Virus record (IMG/VR): IMGVR_UViG_3300008106_000012
Coordinates: 1-49,581 of that record
Reading direction: 5' to 3' (one strand)
DNA from: a virus
DNA: 49,581 nucleotides
Below the pieces are notes generated by a model. It was given only the letters and a program-made list of their open reading frames with translations, was not told the DNA's origin and searched no databases. The position numbers and the translations under genes were made by a program. Positions within the stretch are counted from its first letter, which is position 1, and the number at the start of each line of letters is the position of its first letter. Positions 14,101 through 22,713 of the stretch are shown here, piece after piece.

Positions 14101-17020
14101 CTTTGACTGCCAACACCCGAGCGTCTTGCGGGCTGAGATTCTTTGTATCCTGTTTACCTGCGTCTGACGCAAGATAAGCGTCAGCCATCGCACGAATGTC
14201 CGCGCTTTGGCTATAGAACCTGTTCATCGTCGCCCGGTATTCAGCTTCGGGCAAGAGGCTCTTCAGTCCCTTGTGAAACAGTTCATGGAAGACAGTCTTC
14301 TGTCCTTCGAGCCCCTTGGCGATGCCGCTGCGGAAGAGATAGATACCCCCCTTGATAGTCGCACCAGCACGAGACCCAGGTTTCTGCTTAGCGTCTACAT
14401 CAGTTACATCATCGAGGATAGTGACGTCAACCTTACCGCCGAGCATCTTCCCGATGTCGGTAACGACTTTCTCAAGCTCCGTATGTGACGCACGGTTGGT
14501 GACCACAGGGCTCTGCGGGATGGTGCGATATTCGATATCTTCGTCACTCAACCGACGCGTCTTGTCCTCTGTTTCGACTTCTTCTGCCTCAACACCCTCT
14601 TCAGCAACGCGGTCGGTCTCAGTCTGCTCCGCCGCAGTCTCTTCCTCTGCACGGACAACACGATAGGCACGGTCGAGCGCCGACTGCATGCCTTTACGAT
14701 CTGCCTTGGTACGTGCAGCAATCTCAGCGTTGAGCTTCTTGATGACCTCTAGGTTGCCGCCACGCTTTGGGTCGTAGTTCGACGCACGGGCGTAGATCTC
14801 AGCAATCTGCTTGTTGTCGAGCCCTGTGAAGTCGAGCTTCCCGTCAGAAGTCAGCGCACCGCGCAGAAACCCAGCGGCTTTTCCGGGCTGGTTCTTCTTC
14901 GGCGCTTCGTACAGCACACCGCGTTTGGGCTGTACATCAGTGAGTCCTGTACCTGACTCAGATACGTTCTTATCGATACCGACTTTATCAGTCTGCCCAG
15001 CGTGGAATCGACTGATAACATCAGCCGTAATACCCATCGCCTCTGCGGCACGCCGTACGTTGGCACCAGAGCTACGGTTGAGTCCTACCAGTTCCGCCGC
15101 CTCATCGGATGAGTACGTGGTAGGAAGGTAGTCACCGTCCTTATCCACACCGATGTAGTTCAGCATCGCCTCGTACATCTTGGGCGCGGCACGGGCTTTG
15201 GTCAGGTTCTCACGTACAGCAGCAAGGTCAATCGTGGGTCGTGCGCCGATAGACCCGACAACACCAGAAGCCCCCATTTTCTCAAGCCGCGCCGCGAGAT
15301 CACCCTCTTCCTTGGGTGCCAACGCGTCAAGCTGCGCTTGCAACTCATCGTACTTGGCACGGGCGGGTGACTTCTTAGCCGGAGGCTTGCCGTTCTTCTG
15401 GCGCAGTGCGTCCATCTGCGCCCTGATGCCGTCAATCTGCTTCTGGAAAGCCGCGCCCATCACAGTGGGGGGTGCTTCTTCCGCTCGCAGTTCTGCGCGG
15501 TACACCTCTGCTTGCTCCTCGGTCAGGAGCCCGGTGTTCACTGCCCGGTCAATGTCTTCCTCGGTGTACTCGGGGGTGACAGGTGTGGGCTTGGGAGCCG
15601 GTGCGGCTGCTACTGCACCGGGCTCTGCTCCTTCTCCAGCAGCAGGCTCTCCAACATCCGCGACAGAAGGAACCACTCCAGTTGGTTCAGTGACTTCAAC
15701 CCCTCCGGGGGCGGCTCCTGCACCGGGCTCGCCAGCCACTGCAACGCCTGCTCCACTTGATGGTTCGACAGTTCCTGTAGCACTTGTGGTCTCCGTTGGT
15801 GCCGGGGGGGCCGCTTCGGCGGCAGGGGGCGTGGGGGTTTCAGCAGCAGGGGGAGCGAAGCGTTCTTTGAACTCTGTCAGTTTCGCCCGCGATTCCTCGC
15901 TACCATTCCCCCGGGTGAGGTACTTCTCGATGTCTGCCAGCACCGCATCACGCTGCGCGGGGTCGTTCATATCCTTACCGAGCAGGCGGCGATAGATAGG
16001 CTGACGTTTCGCAATACCCAGCGCCTCGATCTCAGCAGGCTGCATACCGCCAGCGGGAGGCTCCCCGGACTTCCTAACCACGGGCTCTTCGACGGGCGGT
16101 GCGGGGGCCTCCACCGCAGGGGGCGTGGGCTCTTCGGCAGGCGGTGCAGGGGGCGCAGCGGCGGCTTTCGCAGTCGCCTCACGTTCGGCGCGCTCGATTG
16201 GGCTTTCCTCAGGCGCAGTCCTCGCAGCGCGTGCGCGCCGCCCCAAGGCAAGGTCCATCAGCCCCTGCACAATCGCACCAGTGGCCCCGCCGTAGGCGGC
16301 CTGTTCACCCAGACCCTCGATCAGTTCCTGCTCGGGCTTGTAGACACCCTTGGCGATGAGATTCTGAGCGAAACCTGACGCGGCTTCCTGTGCGGCTTCC
16401 TCCCCACCAGCAACAAGTGCCCGTTTAACCAACTGGACGCCCTGAGCTTTTGCAGACTCAGGAATACGGGACAAGATACGGAAAGGCGCAAAAACCTCCA
16501 TCGCACCGGGGATGACGCCCAGCGCCGTGGCTGTGCTTCTCTGTTCGGTAGTCGCGCCTTCCTTCTCAGCGCGCACGCGCGCCTCCCCCGCACCGGCACC
16601 AACACCAAGACCGACTGCGCCGACCTTACCCGCCAGCCCGAGAGGCCCCGCTGCAAGAAACGGGGCCGTGGAACCAATGGCTTCGCCCAGCTTGCGGCCT
16701 ACGGCCTCTTCATACCCCGGCGCAGCAGCAAACGGGGCTTTGGCAGTACCCGCGATGCTGGCGATCTTTTCCCGAGCAGCTTTCTCAGTCTGTTCTGACA
16801 GTAGCGCAGACGCACCAGTTGCGGCGCTTTCAATCAGTCCGACTGCTCCCGGGACCAATCCCTTGAACAGCTCTTTTGCTTCGCCAAGGACAGTAGTTTC
16901 GGGGGTGGGCGGTTTATACAAACCAGCGGCAAGGATTCGCCGCTTCGCTTCCTGCGGTGTTACCTCGTCAGGAATATTCTGGACAAGCGTACCGTCAGGC
17001 AAACGGATAGCGTAAGCCAT
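11156..17020 (-). CDS. Giant polyvalent internal virion protein with zincin and LPD38-like regions
   Basis: A 1954-residue protein, the largest in the window. It begins with IRLPDGTLVQNIPDEVTPQEA, a short fold common at the start of phage internal or tail proteins. A Gly/Ala-rich, membrane-active-looking part follows (about 50-260), then a long Pro/Ala linker (about 270-500). HELFH at 912-916 with downstream Glu974/Glu978 (VKESLAEVAE) is a gluzincin-type metallopeptidase signature. Near 1630-1655 the segment DEEYEKLPDHVRDTNWVLPYG resembles the LPD38 region of phage polyvalent proteins. Such proteins are packaged in the head and injected with the DNA. The gene is last in the leftward late operon. 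The protease assignment is by motif; injection is inferred. Confidence 0.82.
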   Translation of the reverse strand: MAYAIRLPDGTLVQNIPDEVTPQEAKRRILAAGLYKPPTPETTVLGEAKELFKGLVPGAVGLIESAATGASALLSEQTEKAAREKIASIAGTAKAPFAAAPGYEEAVGRKLGEAIGSTAPFLAAGPLGLAGKVGAVGLGVGAGAGEARVRAEKEGATTEQRSTATALGVIPGAMEVFAPFRILSRIPESAKAQGVQLVKRALVAGGEEAAQEAASGFAQNLIAKGVYKPEQELIEGLGEQAAYGGATGAIVQGLMDLALGRRARAARTAPEESPIERAEREATAKAAAAPPAPPAEEPTPPAVEAPAPPVEEPVVRKSGEPPAGGMQPAEIEALGIAKRQPIYRRLLGKDMNDPAQRDAVLADIEKYLTRGNGSEESRAKLTEFKERFAPPAAETPTPPAAEAAPPAPTETTSATGTVEPSSGAGVAVAGEPGAGAAPGGVEVTEPTGVVPSVADVGEPAAGEGAEPGAVAAAPAPKPTPVTPEYTEEDIDRAVNTGLLTEEQAEVYRAELRAEEAPPTVMGAAFQKQIDGIRAQMDALRQKNGKPPAKKSPARAKYDELQAQLDALAPKEEGDLAARLEKMGASGVVGSIGARPTIDLAAVRENLTKARAAPKMYEAMLNYIGVDKDGDYLPTTYSSDEAAELVGLNRSSGANVRRAAEAMGITADVISRFHAGQTDKVGIDKNVSESGTGLTDVQPKRGVLYEAPKKNQPGKAAGFLRGALTSDGKLDFTGLDNKQIAEIYARASNYDPKRGGNLEVIKKLNAEIAARTKADRKGMQSALDRAYRVVRAEEETAAEQTETDRVAEEGVEAEEVETEDKTRRLSDEDIEYRTIPQSPVVTNRASHTELEKVVTDIGKMLGGKVDVTILDDVTDVDAKQKPGSRAGATIKGGIYLFRSGIAKGLEGQKTVFHELFHKGLKSLLPEAEYRATMNRFYSQSADIRAMADAYLASDAGKQDTKNLSPQDARVLAVKESLAEVAEQTDLNPTLVRQVGGFLARVADRLGMPQLARAIRTMGLNEQEKFIRDALQAGLGSTTGEGATRFRTTITPEAEATAKELDAIGGRKQRGVVQKIGKQLEGRVPLRIREKLVDSLAPMEDWFVNAYGGQIRTASGRLNPMVLLSRALDALRISKAAQIEGGLSREDGLIVATELKDADGRFVSYSGVLNRIADAAKAEGKTYEDYRNTIDNILYGHREFYLRQKNREIEQQAQALDDAGKADKAKTLREGIVELYLTDEQIDRAETAFQQDDFIKGVLSDLDTVRFNMLDMLVETSRISKEQAQDYKDNLAYIPFERIGEYENQWTQATRGANRGVAALRKLRQLEGSKRKSTSVVENFSGFMDWATKEAMKNEAARRALGDMELLGAAQRREQPPATDSPGGMVDVYEDGQKVRFYVPDPAHLVTFSLADPQLSNIIKGLSQATRLLRAGVTSMPPFAIKQIFDDVVRAYTYAGVKDNKTLVKNVLSNFLKLWPSELRNQKTSGIRELENLGIVGTYDITQHTNLKDILKESGAEKEGLGSAILRVMEAGAKASDLAVRKAIYDQVLTETGDTAQAESAAREIINFSRRGSSRMMNMMISVIPFFNAYAQGMDKLASAAAGGLVGKKTGTARSMFYKRMMVLTAMGTAYALLMSDDEEYEKLPDHVRDTNWVLPYGKALGFTPAIPIPAELAFFFKAIPERVLRYYKYQGTEDERAAIDVLKELTKRGVDVFSSPNLMAQGIRPLVENLINYSFFLGRPLESQSQLALRPFERYGTGTSESMKAVGSLLEDAANATGMETFAISPIKLENALRGLFGTSMGLALSVSDALLYPNRTDRPLHQQIGSQITGVSAVMKDPVGTRFMDEIYDLEKRTAQVYGTYNRMLKTKPEEAEAFLLDNIGMYSIRPQVQSLMETIRVMNESTQAINRDTSLSPEERRKLIDDLRAEQNDIARQVWQLRREARSIQLGLAAPSS

Positions 17021-17021
17021 A

Positions 17022-18650
17022 TCACTTAATGCTTGAGAAATCGATAACGCGCCCTGGAGGCGGGGCAGCTACAGCAGGTTGGCGACCTTCGGCAGCGGCC
17101 AGCATTTGCTCAAATTGCGCTTGGACAAGCCGGTCGATAAAGGCTTGGCGGTCAAACGGTACTTTGCTCTTGATCGCTTCTTGTTGTGCCCTTGCTAGGC
17201 GCACGTTGGTTTGCGGATCTTGCCTGACATTATCCACCGCCTTCTCAAGGAGTACCGCCCGCTGGTTTGGATTCAGTGTTGCGGGGGCAGTCGCACCACT
17301 ACCACGCGCTTGGGCGCTGACCATCTGCGCTCGGGCGGACATCTCATCAGCCGCAACTTTGCGCTCATCGAGAAGGTTTTTGAAGGCTTGCTGCTCGCGG
17401 CTGTAGCGAAGCTCATTCATCACCCGCTTAAGTTCTGCGAGCTTGGCCGTGGCTGCCTGCGCTGCTGCAACGTCGCCGGTCTTCAGAGCGTTCTGACGGA
17501 CGAGTTCCTGCATCTGCATCTGTTCGATGAGATTAGTCTCCGTACGCTCAGCGGCCTTGACCTGCATAAACTCTTTACGCGCCGCTTCCCGTCTTGCTTC
17601 TTGCTCGCCTAGAGCGCCAGCAATCCCGCCAGCGATAGAGCCGGCCACTTTGCCTTTACGCTTATCGATCCCAGCAGCCATCTTAAGGAGGTCTTGCGCG
17701 CCGATGCCACGAGACATGACCTGTCCAAGTCGCTCCTCTCCTTCTTTCAGCGCCTCCGCACTACGCCCTTTCCGAGCCTCAATCTGCTCCGCTGCAAGTC
17801 GTTGGATACGCTCTCTTTCGGCCAGAAGCTCTGTGGGGACAACACCTTGCGTACGAATCGCGTCAGCGATTTGCTTCTCGATGTCCACCAAAGCGTCAGT
17901 GAGCGGAGAAGTCGTCGGCTTTCTGGGTGCGGCGGGGGCGGGGATCCCAGAACCGCCGCGGGCGGCGGGAGCAGTGGGGGTAGGGGGAGGTACTTCAGAC
18001 TGATACGGCTTCGCCAAGTCCATAGCAAACAACATCTTTGCGATGTCGTCCTGTTTCACGGGGGCGGACGAGGGGAAACCCGTGGATGAAAACCCCAACG
18101 ACGCTTTTGGTTTGCCTGTACCAAGCGCATCCTCAAGCCAGCGGTTAAGGCGTGCGATGCCTGAGTCCGAAGGTATTTTACGTTCAAGCATCTGGAAACC
18201 CGCGCTCTTCAGAAGCTCATTCTCTTCGGCCGTTCGCGCCGCAGGGCCTTTACGGAGAATTGCTTCAATGGTCGGGTCGCCGCCACCACTCAAAGACACA
18301 ACCCCACCTTCAGCCATCTGGCGCGTACCCATAAGCTGCTGCGCGACCGTGGGCTGGTTAGCCTGAGCCATAGCCATTTGGCCTTGCGCCGCCTCGGCCA
18401 TGTTCTCGCGCTGCATGACTTTACCTAGCGCACCAAGAATAAGCGCCGGGGGCAACTTGGGGCCCGCGTTGTTCATGACTTGCATAAACAACTGCCGCAG
18501 TGCGTTGCTATCCATCTGCATCAACGATGGCGTCTGCGGCGAGGCGGTCTGCGTCGTCTGAACAGGGGTGGGTGTGGGCATAGCCGCCTGCCCCGGGGCC
18601 ATCTGCGGTTGCGGTTGCGGTTGCGGTTGCGGTTGCGGTTGCGACACCAT
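17022..18650 (-). CDS. Internal/virion protein with QP repeat N-terminus
   Basis: A 542-residue protein; ATG 18650 overlaps the upstream stop (TGATG), and a GTG three bases earlier is less likely. The N-terminus is a Gln-Pro tract encoded by a hexanucleotide repeat, then a Gln/Met/Ala-rich part. MAEGGVVSLSGGG (about residues 112-124) is a motif often seen in short-tailed phage internal proteins. The C-terminal half is charged and helical (EQEARREAARKEFMQVKAAE and onward), likely coiled coil. It is placed between two other internal-protein candidates and upstream of the giant protein. Likely part of an injected or core complex; no enzymatic motif seen. Confidence 0.65.
   Translation of the reverse strand: MVSQPQPQPQPQPQPQMAPGQAAMPTPTPVQTTQTASPQTPSLMQMDSNALRQLFMQVMNNAGPKLPPALILGALGKVMQRENMAEAAQGQMAMAQANQPTVAQQLMGTRQMAEGGVVSLSGGGDPTIEAILRKGPAARTAEENELLKSAGFQMLERKIPSDSGIARLNRWLEDALGTGKPKASLGFSSTGFPSSAPVKQDDIAKMLFAMDLAKPYQSEVPPPTPTAPAARGGSGIPAPAAPRKPTTSPLTDALVDIEKQIADAIRTQGVVPTELLAERERIQRLAAEQIEARKGRSAEALKEGEERLGQVMSRGIGAQDLLKMAAGIDKRKGKVAGSIAGGIAGALGEQEARREAARKEFMQVKAAERTETNLIEQMQMQELVRQNALKTGDVAAAQAATAKLAELKRVMNELRYSREQQAFKNLLDERKVAADEMSARAQMVSAQARGSGATAPATLNPNQRAVLLEKAVDNVRQDPQTNVRLARAQQEAIKSKVPFDRQAFIDRLVQAQFEQMLAAAEGRQPAVAAPPPGRVIDFSSIK
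18605..18640 (-). repeat. Hexanucleotide tandem repeat encoding Gln-Pro
   Basis: Six perfect copies of GCGGTT (as read on the + strand) plus a partial seventh. On the coding strand this gives alternating Gln-Pro at the start of the 542-aa virion protein. As a multiple of three, copy changes keep the frame, so length variation among isolates would be tolerated. Confidence 0.9.
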
Positions 18651-19597
18651 CACTTACCCTCAGTCAGAAGCTTGTACAGCGCCAGTCCTGTCAGTCCGCC
18701 CTGCGTCATAGTCCCAAATGTGGAATCGCCGGCTTGGTAGGGTTGTTGCGTCGCCAGGGGGAGCCCTTGCAGAAGGCTCTGCATGAACGTAGTTTGTTGA
18801 TACGGGTACTTAAGCGATTCTTGGAACTGCTGGTAGCCGAAATCGAGCGGTTCCTGCTCGATCTGGCGCTGTTCCTTGCCGGCGAGCCGCTGCTCTTGCA
18901 GTGCTTGAAGTCCCTGTCCGAACTGGCTTTGGCCGAGGGTGCCGAGCGTCTGCGCACCTTGTAGTTGCCCCGTCAAGCCGCGGATACCGAGATCCCCCTC
19001 CTTAAGCCGCTGTTCAACCGCACGGTCGTACGCTGACTGGAGCCCCTTGGCCTGGATGTCGCCAATCTGTTCGTTGAGATTGCGTTGGCGCTCCGCCTCC
19101 ATAATAGCCTGCCGCGAACCGCCATAGGCCCCAGCTTGCGTGAGTCGCGCCTGTTCTGCGGTACGTCCAATGTCTGCTTGTCGCCGTGCTTCCCTCGCTT
19201 GAATGTCCACTACATTCTGCATGTAGGGGCTCATGTATTCCGACACGGAGCCGACCTTGTACGGCAGCAACCCCTGTAGGCCAGTAAGCGCCTGCTGTGT
19301 AGCCGTGATGCCTGCGCCGGTTGCTTGGCTGGGCCCCAAGCTACCGAGGCCTGTGAATGCCTGCTGCTGAAGCGGCGATGTGCCGGCGAACCGCTGCCCG
19401 GTGAACTCTTGGAACGGCAGATTGGCCAGCCCCTCGCCCCTACCGAGCAGGTTGTAGATGTAGCTGGCGAAATTGGGCGCGAGGGTGGACTGCGACGAGT
19501 TGATCGGCGTCGTTTGCGCGCCCCCGAGCGGGGTGGACTGTGTAGCCTGCGTAGTGACCGGCAGGCTGGTGGGCATCTCAGGCGCTGCGGTGATCAT
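18650..19597 (-). CDS. Internal virion/DNA-ejection-type protein
   Basis: A 315-residue, Gln/Ala/Gly-rich protein. It contains SEYMSPYMQNVVDIQAREARRQ (about residues 118-138, split by short gaps) and QAGAYGGSRQAIMEAERQRN (about 153-172). This pair of motifs recurs in internal or tail proteins of marine and freshwater short-tailed phages. A C-terminal hydrophobic helix (MTQGGLTGLALYKLL) could insert in a membrane. It starts at an ATGA overlap with the preceding gene after a GGGAAGG site. Probably one of the ejected proteins that form a conduit through the envelope; role by analogy. Confidence 0.65.
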   Translation of the reverse strand: MITAAPEMPTSLPVTTQATQSTPLGGAQTTPINSSQSTLAPNFASYIYNLLGRGEGLANLPFQEFTGQRFAGTSPLQQQAFTGLGSLGPSQATGAGITATQQALTGLQGLLPYKVGSVSEYMSPYMQNVVDIQAREARRQADIGRTAEQARLTQAGAYGGSRQAIMEAERQRNLNEQIGDIQAKGLQSAYDRAVEQRLKEGDLGIRGLTGQLQGAQTLGTLGQSQFGQGLQALQEQRLAGKEQRQIEQEPLDFGYQQFQESLKYPYQQTTFMQSLLQGLPLATQQPYQAGDSTFGTMTQGGLTGLALYKLLTEGK

Positions 19598-20394
19598 GCG
19601 GCCTTCCCTTCAAGATGTTTCATCAGGGCGTAGAGGCCCTTGGTGTCGCGGCCGGGGGGGACGTACGCTTCGCCGTTTGACACCCGTGCCGGAGTTTGCC
19701 CACGAGGGCCATGAATGACCGCAGGCGTCAGGTCGCGCCGACCAGTAGGGTCGGGAGGACCGCCGATCATACGCGCGCCCGGGAGAATTCGCTTGATGCC
19801 CCCCGCGCCACCCGCGCCATCTACTGCTTTTTTGGTCATCACAAACCCCCCATCCTGCATAGGAAAGGGGGAGACGGAGCCGCCATACGCGTAGGCATTC
19901 ATGATACCGCCATCAGCCGCGTAACGAGCAATAGGGCCGTACTTGCCCTGTTCGATTGTGCGAGTAATTGGTTTTGCCCCTGCGTACGCCGCACCTACAC
20001 CACCCCCTTGAGCGGGGGCCTTGTCGAACTTATTCGCCAGCAATGCACCTAGGATCCCCATCAGTCCGCCAGGAGACACCGCGGCATTCGCTACCTGTTG
20101 TCCACCACTCTTGAGACTACCGAAGAGTTTGGAGAGTAGGTTAGTGTTGGTGTTAACTAGTGGAAGGCTTTCTGCGTTAGGGCCGATCCCGCCCAACGGG
20201 GATTCGCCGCTTTGGGCGGTCTCTTGCTGCCGCAAAAACTTCATCCACTCGTTGTCTTGCGGTACGGCGCCGCCCTCGTCCCCGCTACTCGGCAAAAAAT
20301 AGCTGGCGCCAAAGTCTTCGTTATACGGAGACAGTGTGGTATCGAAGTCGTACCCGATCGCCCCCGGTTCAAAATAGTCGAAAAAACTATCCAT
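19594..20394 (-). CDS. Virion-associated protein with glycine-rich C-terminal region
   Basis: 266 residues from ATG 20394, chosen because AGAGG lies five bases upstream; a longer in-frame start at 20442 lacks a site. The N-terminus is acidic and aromatic (DSFFDYFEPGAIGYDFD). A hydrophobic Gly-rich helix (GGLMGILGALLANKF, about residues 105-120) follows, then Gly-rich loops. The segment ARVSNGEAYVPPG near the end resembles the S-x-GE-(Y/F)-V-x-P motif common in phage internal structural proteins. Shares 8 bases with the upstream gene. Likely an internal or tail component; family not identified further. Confidence 0.6.
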   Translation of the reverse strand: MDSFFDYFEPGAIGYDFDTTLSPYNEDFGASYFLPSSGDEGGAVPQDNEWMKFLRQQETAQSGESPLGGIGPNAESLPLVNTNTNLLSKLFGSLKSGGQQVANAAVSPGGLMGILGALLANKFDKAPAQGGGVGAAYAGAKPITRTIEQGKYGPIARYAADGGIMNAYAYGGSVSPFPMQDGGFVMTKKAVDGAGGAGGIKRILPGARMIGGPPDPTGRRDLTPAVIHGPRGQTPARVSNGEAYVPPGRDTKGLYALMKHLEGKAA

Positions 20395-21682
20395 ACCGAC
20401 CTCTAAGAAGCTGGCTTGTATCTTCGTTTCGGTTGCGGTCAAAGACGCTGCCGAACGGCGAACGCGCGTTGATTTGCGCTACCTCGTACTCTGGGGCCGG
20501 GGCGCTACGCGCGGGCTGTCCGAGCAGACTCATCAGGGCAAGCGGCGCAAATGCGTCGTCCGTGGCACGTGCCTGGGTCAGAGCTTCGGGGGGCGTGGAC
20601 GACATGGGTAGGCGAGTTTTTCTCCCAGCCACAGTATCCGCGATTCGTCCAACTTGAGCAAGTGCGTTGTCAGGCCCACCGAAGCCGCGAACCAGCCCCA
20701 GGATGTCCGAAGGTCGCGCCTGCTGTCCTCCAGCCAGCCTTACGCCCAGCGAAGCCAGACCCTTAGGGATCCCCAAGTTGTCGGTCAAGCCCGCTGTGAG
20801 TTGGTTCAGCGCGGACCCCTTAAGGACCTCGCCGAGATCGAAGTCTCTCCCCGACAACAAGGAGCGAAGGCCCGACTGCGCAACATCTGTAGTGGCACGG
20901 TTGAATAGTGACCCAACGCCCTCTCTAGGAATAATGTCAGAAATAGCCGATGAGATCGTGGGCATCACGCCGCCCGTGACCCCACCAGTTACCGCACTCT
21001 TCAGAATGTCATCTAGACCACCACCGCGAAGTAGCGTGCCGATAGCACTATTAGCCGCACCCGCGCCCGCAGCGCCGAGTAGCCCGCCACCAAAAGTGGT
21101 TGACGAGAGTCCGGGCAGGCCGCCAGCGAACGTAGCAATCTGCGCAGCGACCGGAAGCATCTCCTTGAATAGTGTGTCACGGAACTGCTTTGAACTAGAC
21201 TGCTGCCGTGACGCTGTTGGCGTGCCGAGTAGTACGGCGTCGCCTTGTGGGTTGACGCGGTAAAAAGCCTCTTGAGTATCGTATTTATGTTTGCCTGGCT
21301 GTTGCAGCGTAGTTTTAAAGAGTCTGTCACCCCCCAAAGCCGTACGTTGGGCTTCAGAGAGCTGGCTGGTGATGTCGTCTGATTGATTGTATTTAGACTG
21401 GAGCCCGAGTGACTTCAGCGACTCCCAATCTGGGGCCCAACTCCGAAATTGCCCAGTGGGGCGCCCCCAGGTGAAGTTCTCTCCACCGTACTCGGACCCC
21501 CCGACAGACACTGCGTTCGGCGCGAATCCGGCCGCAATGGCGCGCTGTTGGTCAACTCGCCGACCCTCGTCCGTATCAACGTAGAACTGAGATAGTTCAT
21601 CCTGGGATACCGGAGTGAAAACCTCGTCTACCCCGCGAAACTTCAGGTTTCTAATCCCGGCGTAAGGGTCGTTTTTATTCAT
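20387..21682 (-). CDS. Virion structural/internal protein (hypothetical)
   Basis: 431 residues from ATG 21682, which overlaps the upstream stop as ATGA; a TTG twelve bases earlier is not needed. The first 150 residues look globular (PYAGIRNLKFRGVDEVFTP ... APDWESLKSLGL). The centre is a hydrophobic Gly/Ala-rich stretch (FGGGLLGAAGAGAANSAIG, about 195-215) with SAVTGGVTGGVMP-type segments that could be membrane-active. The C-terminus is disordered. Position in the row of internal-protein genes suggests a component ejected with the DNA. No family recognised. Confidence 0.55.
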   Translation of the reverse strand: MNKNDPYAGIRNLKFRGVDEVFTPVSQDELSQFYVDTDEGRRVDQQRAIAAGFAPNAVSVGGSEYGGENFTWGRPTGQFRSWAPDWESLKSLGLQSKYNQSDDITSQLSEAQRTALGGDRLFKTTLQQPGKHKYDTQEAFYRVNPQGDAVLLGTPTASRQQSSSKQFRDTLFKEMLPVAAQIATFAGGLPGLSSTTFGGGLLGAAGAGAANSAIGTLLRGGGLDDILKSAVTGGVTGGVMPTISSAISDIIPREGVGSLFNRATTDVAQSGLRSLLSGRDFDLGEVLKGSALNQLTAGLTDNLGIPKGLASLGVRLAGGQQARPSDILGLVRGFGGPDNALAQVGRIADTVAGRKTRLPMSSTPPEALTQARATDDAFAPLALMSLLGQPARSAPAPEYEVAQINARSPFGSVFDRNRNEDTSQLLRGRYG

Positions 21683-22713
21683 GTCAGATCCCAAAACGAC
21701 ATGCTTGCAATCGCAGTTTGCGTGCCACTTAATGTACGCGCAGCAACAGTATAGATGTCGCTAGTGCCGACGATCGTGGCGCCGAGTTGTAGATCCCAAT
21801 TATAGTCCCCGCCACCAGACGACATGCCTTGGGATAAAAAAGAGGATAGAACATACTGCGATTCGATAATAGTCCCGCCAGTAAAAGACGTAGCACTAAT
21901 ATCTCGCTGCACATTATTAGAGTCCGTCGCCCCCCAAGCTGCGCCCGTGAGTGTAGGATTCTTTACTAGTACAATCTCGAATGTAGTTGCCGCCCCCGCT
22001 GTAGGAAGAACTGCGTAACTATCAGGAACCACAACCGCCCCGGTGCGGCCGGAAGCAAGACGAATAGACACTAGCGGAACGAACGTAGTGCTTATAGATG
22101 CATTGGCCGCCGTCATACGTGCGACAAACGTAGCCACCTTCTTTTCGTAGCCGCCTTCAGAAATAACCGTAGAGCAGATTTGCTTCAGTGTAGCTGCGGC
22201 TGCGACAGCCCCGGTGTTAGTCACTTCATAACGCACCGGCAGGATCGCCGTCGTCATATAGACCGTTGTGAGGTTGTTGGCGTTGTTAAACGTGTGGCAG
22301 ATAACGGGCTGCCCATCGATCACGAACCCAACCCGGACGGAACCTACGCCCAGCCACTCGAAGTCCATCCAGAGGATCTGGGCCTTTGTAAGGTCGAGCG
22401 TCAGTGTGGACGCGCCGGTACCGTTGAGCCTATCACCGTTCCAGTCAGTTTGCGCCACACGCGTATCGACTGCGGCACCGGAGACGAACGTACGGCGGAC
22501 AATGTAGACCGTAGCGCCGTCCCGCTCAAGAAACACGCCGTTTTCTGCGTTAAAGTAACCAACGCGCATCCGCATGTTCGTCTGGGGCGGACCCATGACA
22601 AACGTGTTCATCCCCATCAAGCCCTTACCGGGTTTGTAGGCAAATGAGCGGTAGCTTTTGAGAGTCAAACAGGGTGTACGGCTGGCTAATACGCGTACGA
22701 CCAAACGCATCAA
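21679..22713 (-). CDS. Tail/appendage beta-protein, downstream part of a split gene
   Basis: A 344-codon frame whose best in-frame initiators (TTG 22713, ATG 22710) lie inside the preceding gene and lack a clear RBS. Protein-like sequence starts near SYRSFAYKPGKGLMGMNTF. After that it matches a family of phage tail-associated beta proteins with VGYFNAENGVFLERDGATV, ILWMDFEWLGVGSVRVGFV and LPVRYEVTNTG. In that family an AFGR-R-S-P-TLFDS segment precedes this part in the same chain; here it lies in the +1-shifted frame of the 92-aa ORF upstream. So this is probably the main body of one protein split by a frameshift or deletion near 22655. Confidence 0.7.
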   Translation of the reverse strand: MMRLVVRVLASRTPCLTLKSYRSFAYKPGKGLMGMNTFVMGPPQTNMRMRVGYFNAENGVFLERDGATVYIVRRTFVSGAAVDTRVAQTDWNGDRLNGTGASTLTLDLTKAQILWMDFEWLGVGSVRVGFVIDGQPVICHTFNNANNLTTVYMTTAILPVRYEVTNTGAVAAAATLKQICSTVISEGGYEKKVATFVARMTAANASISTTFVPLVSIRLASGRTGAVVVPDSYAVLPTAGAATTFEIVLVKNPTLTGAAWGATDSNNVQRDISATSFTGGTIIESQYVLSSFLSQGMSSGGGDYNWDLQLGATIVGTSDIYTVAARTLSGTQTAIASMSFWDLT

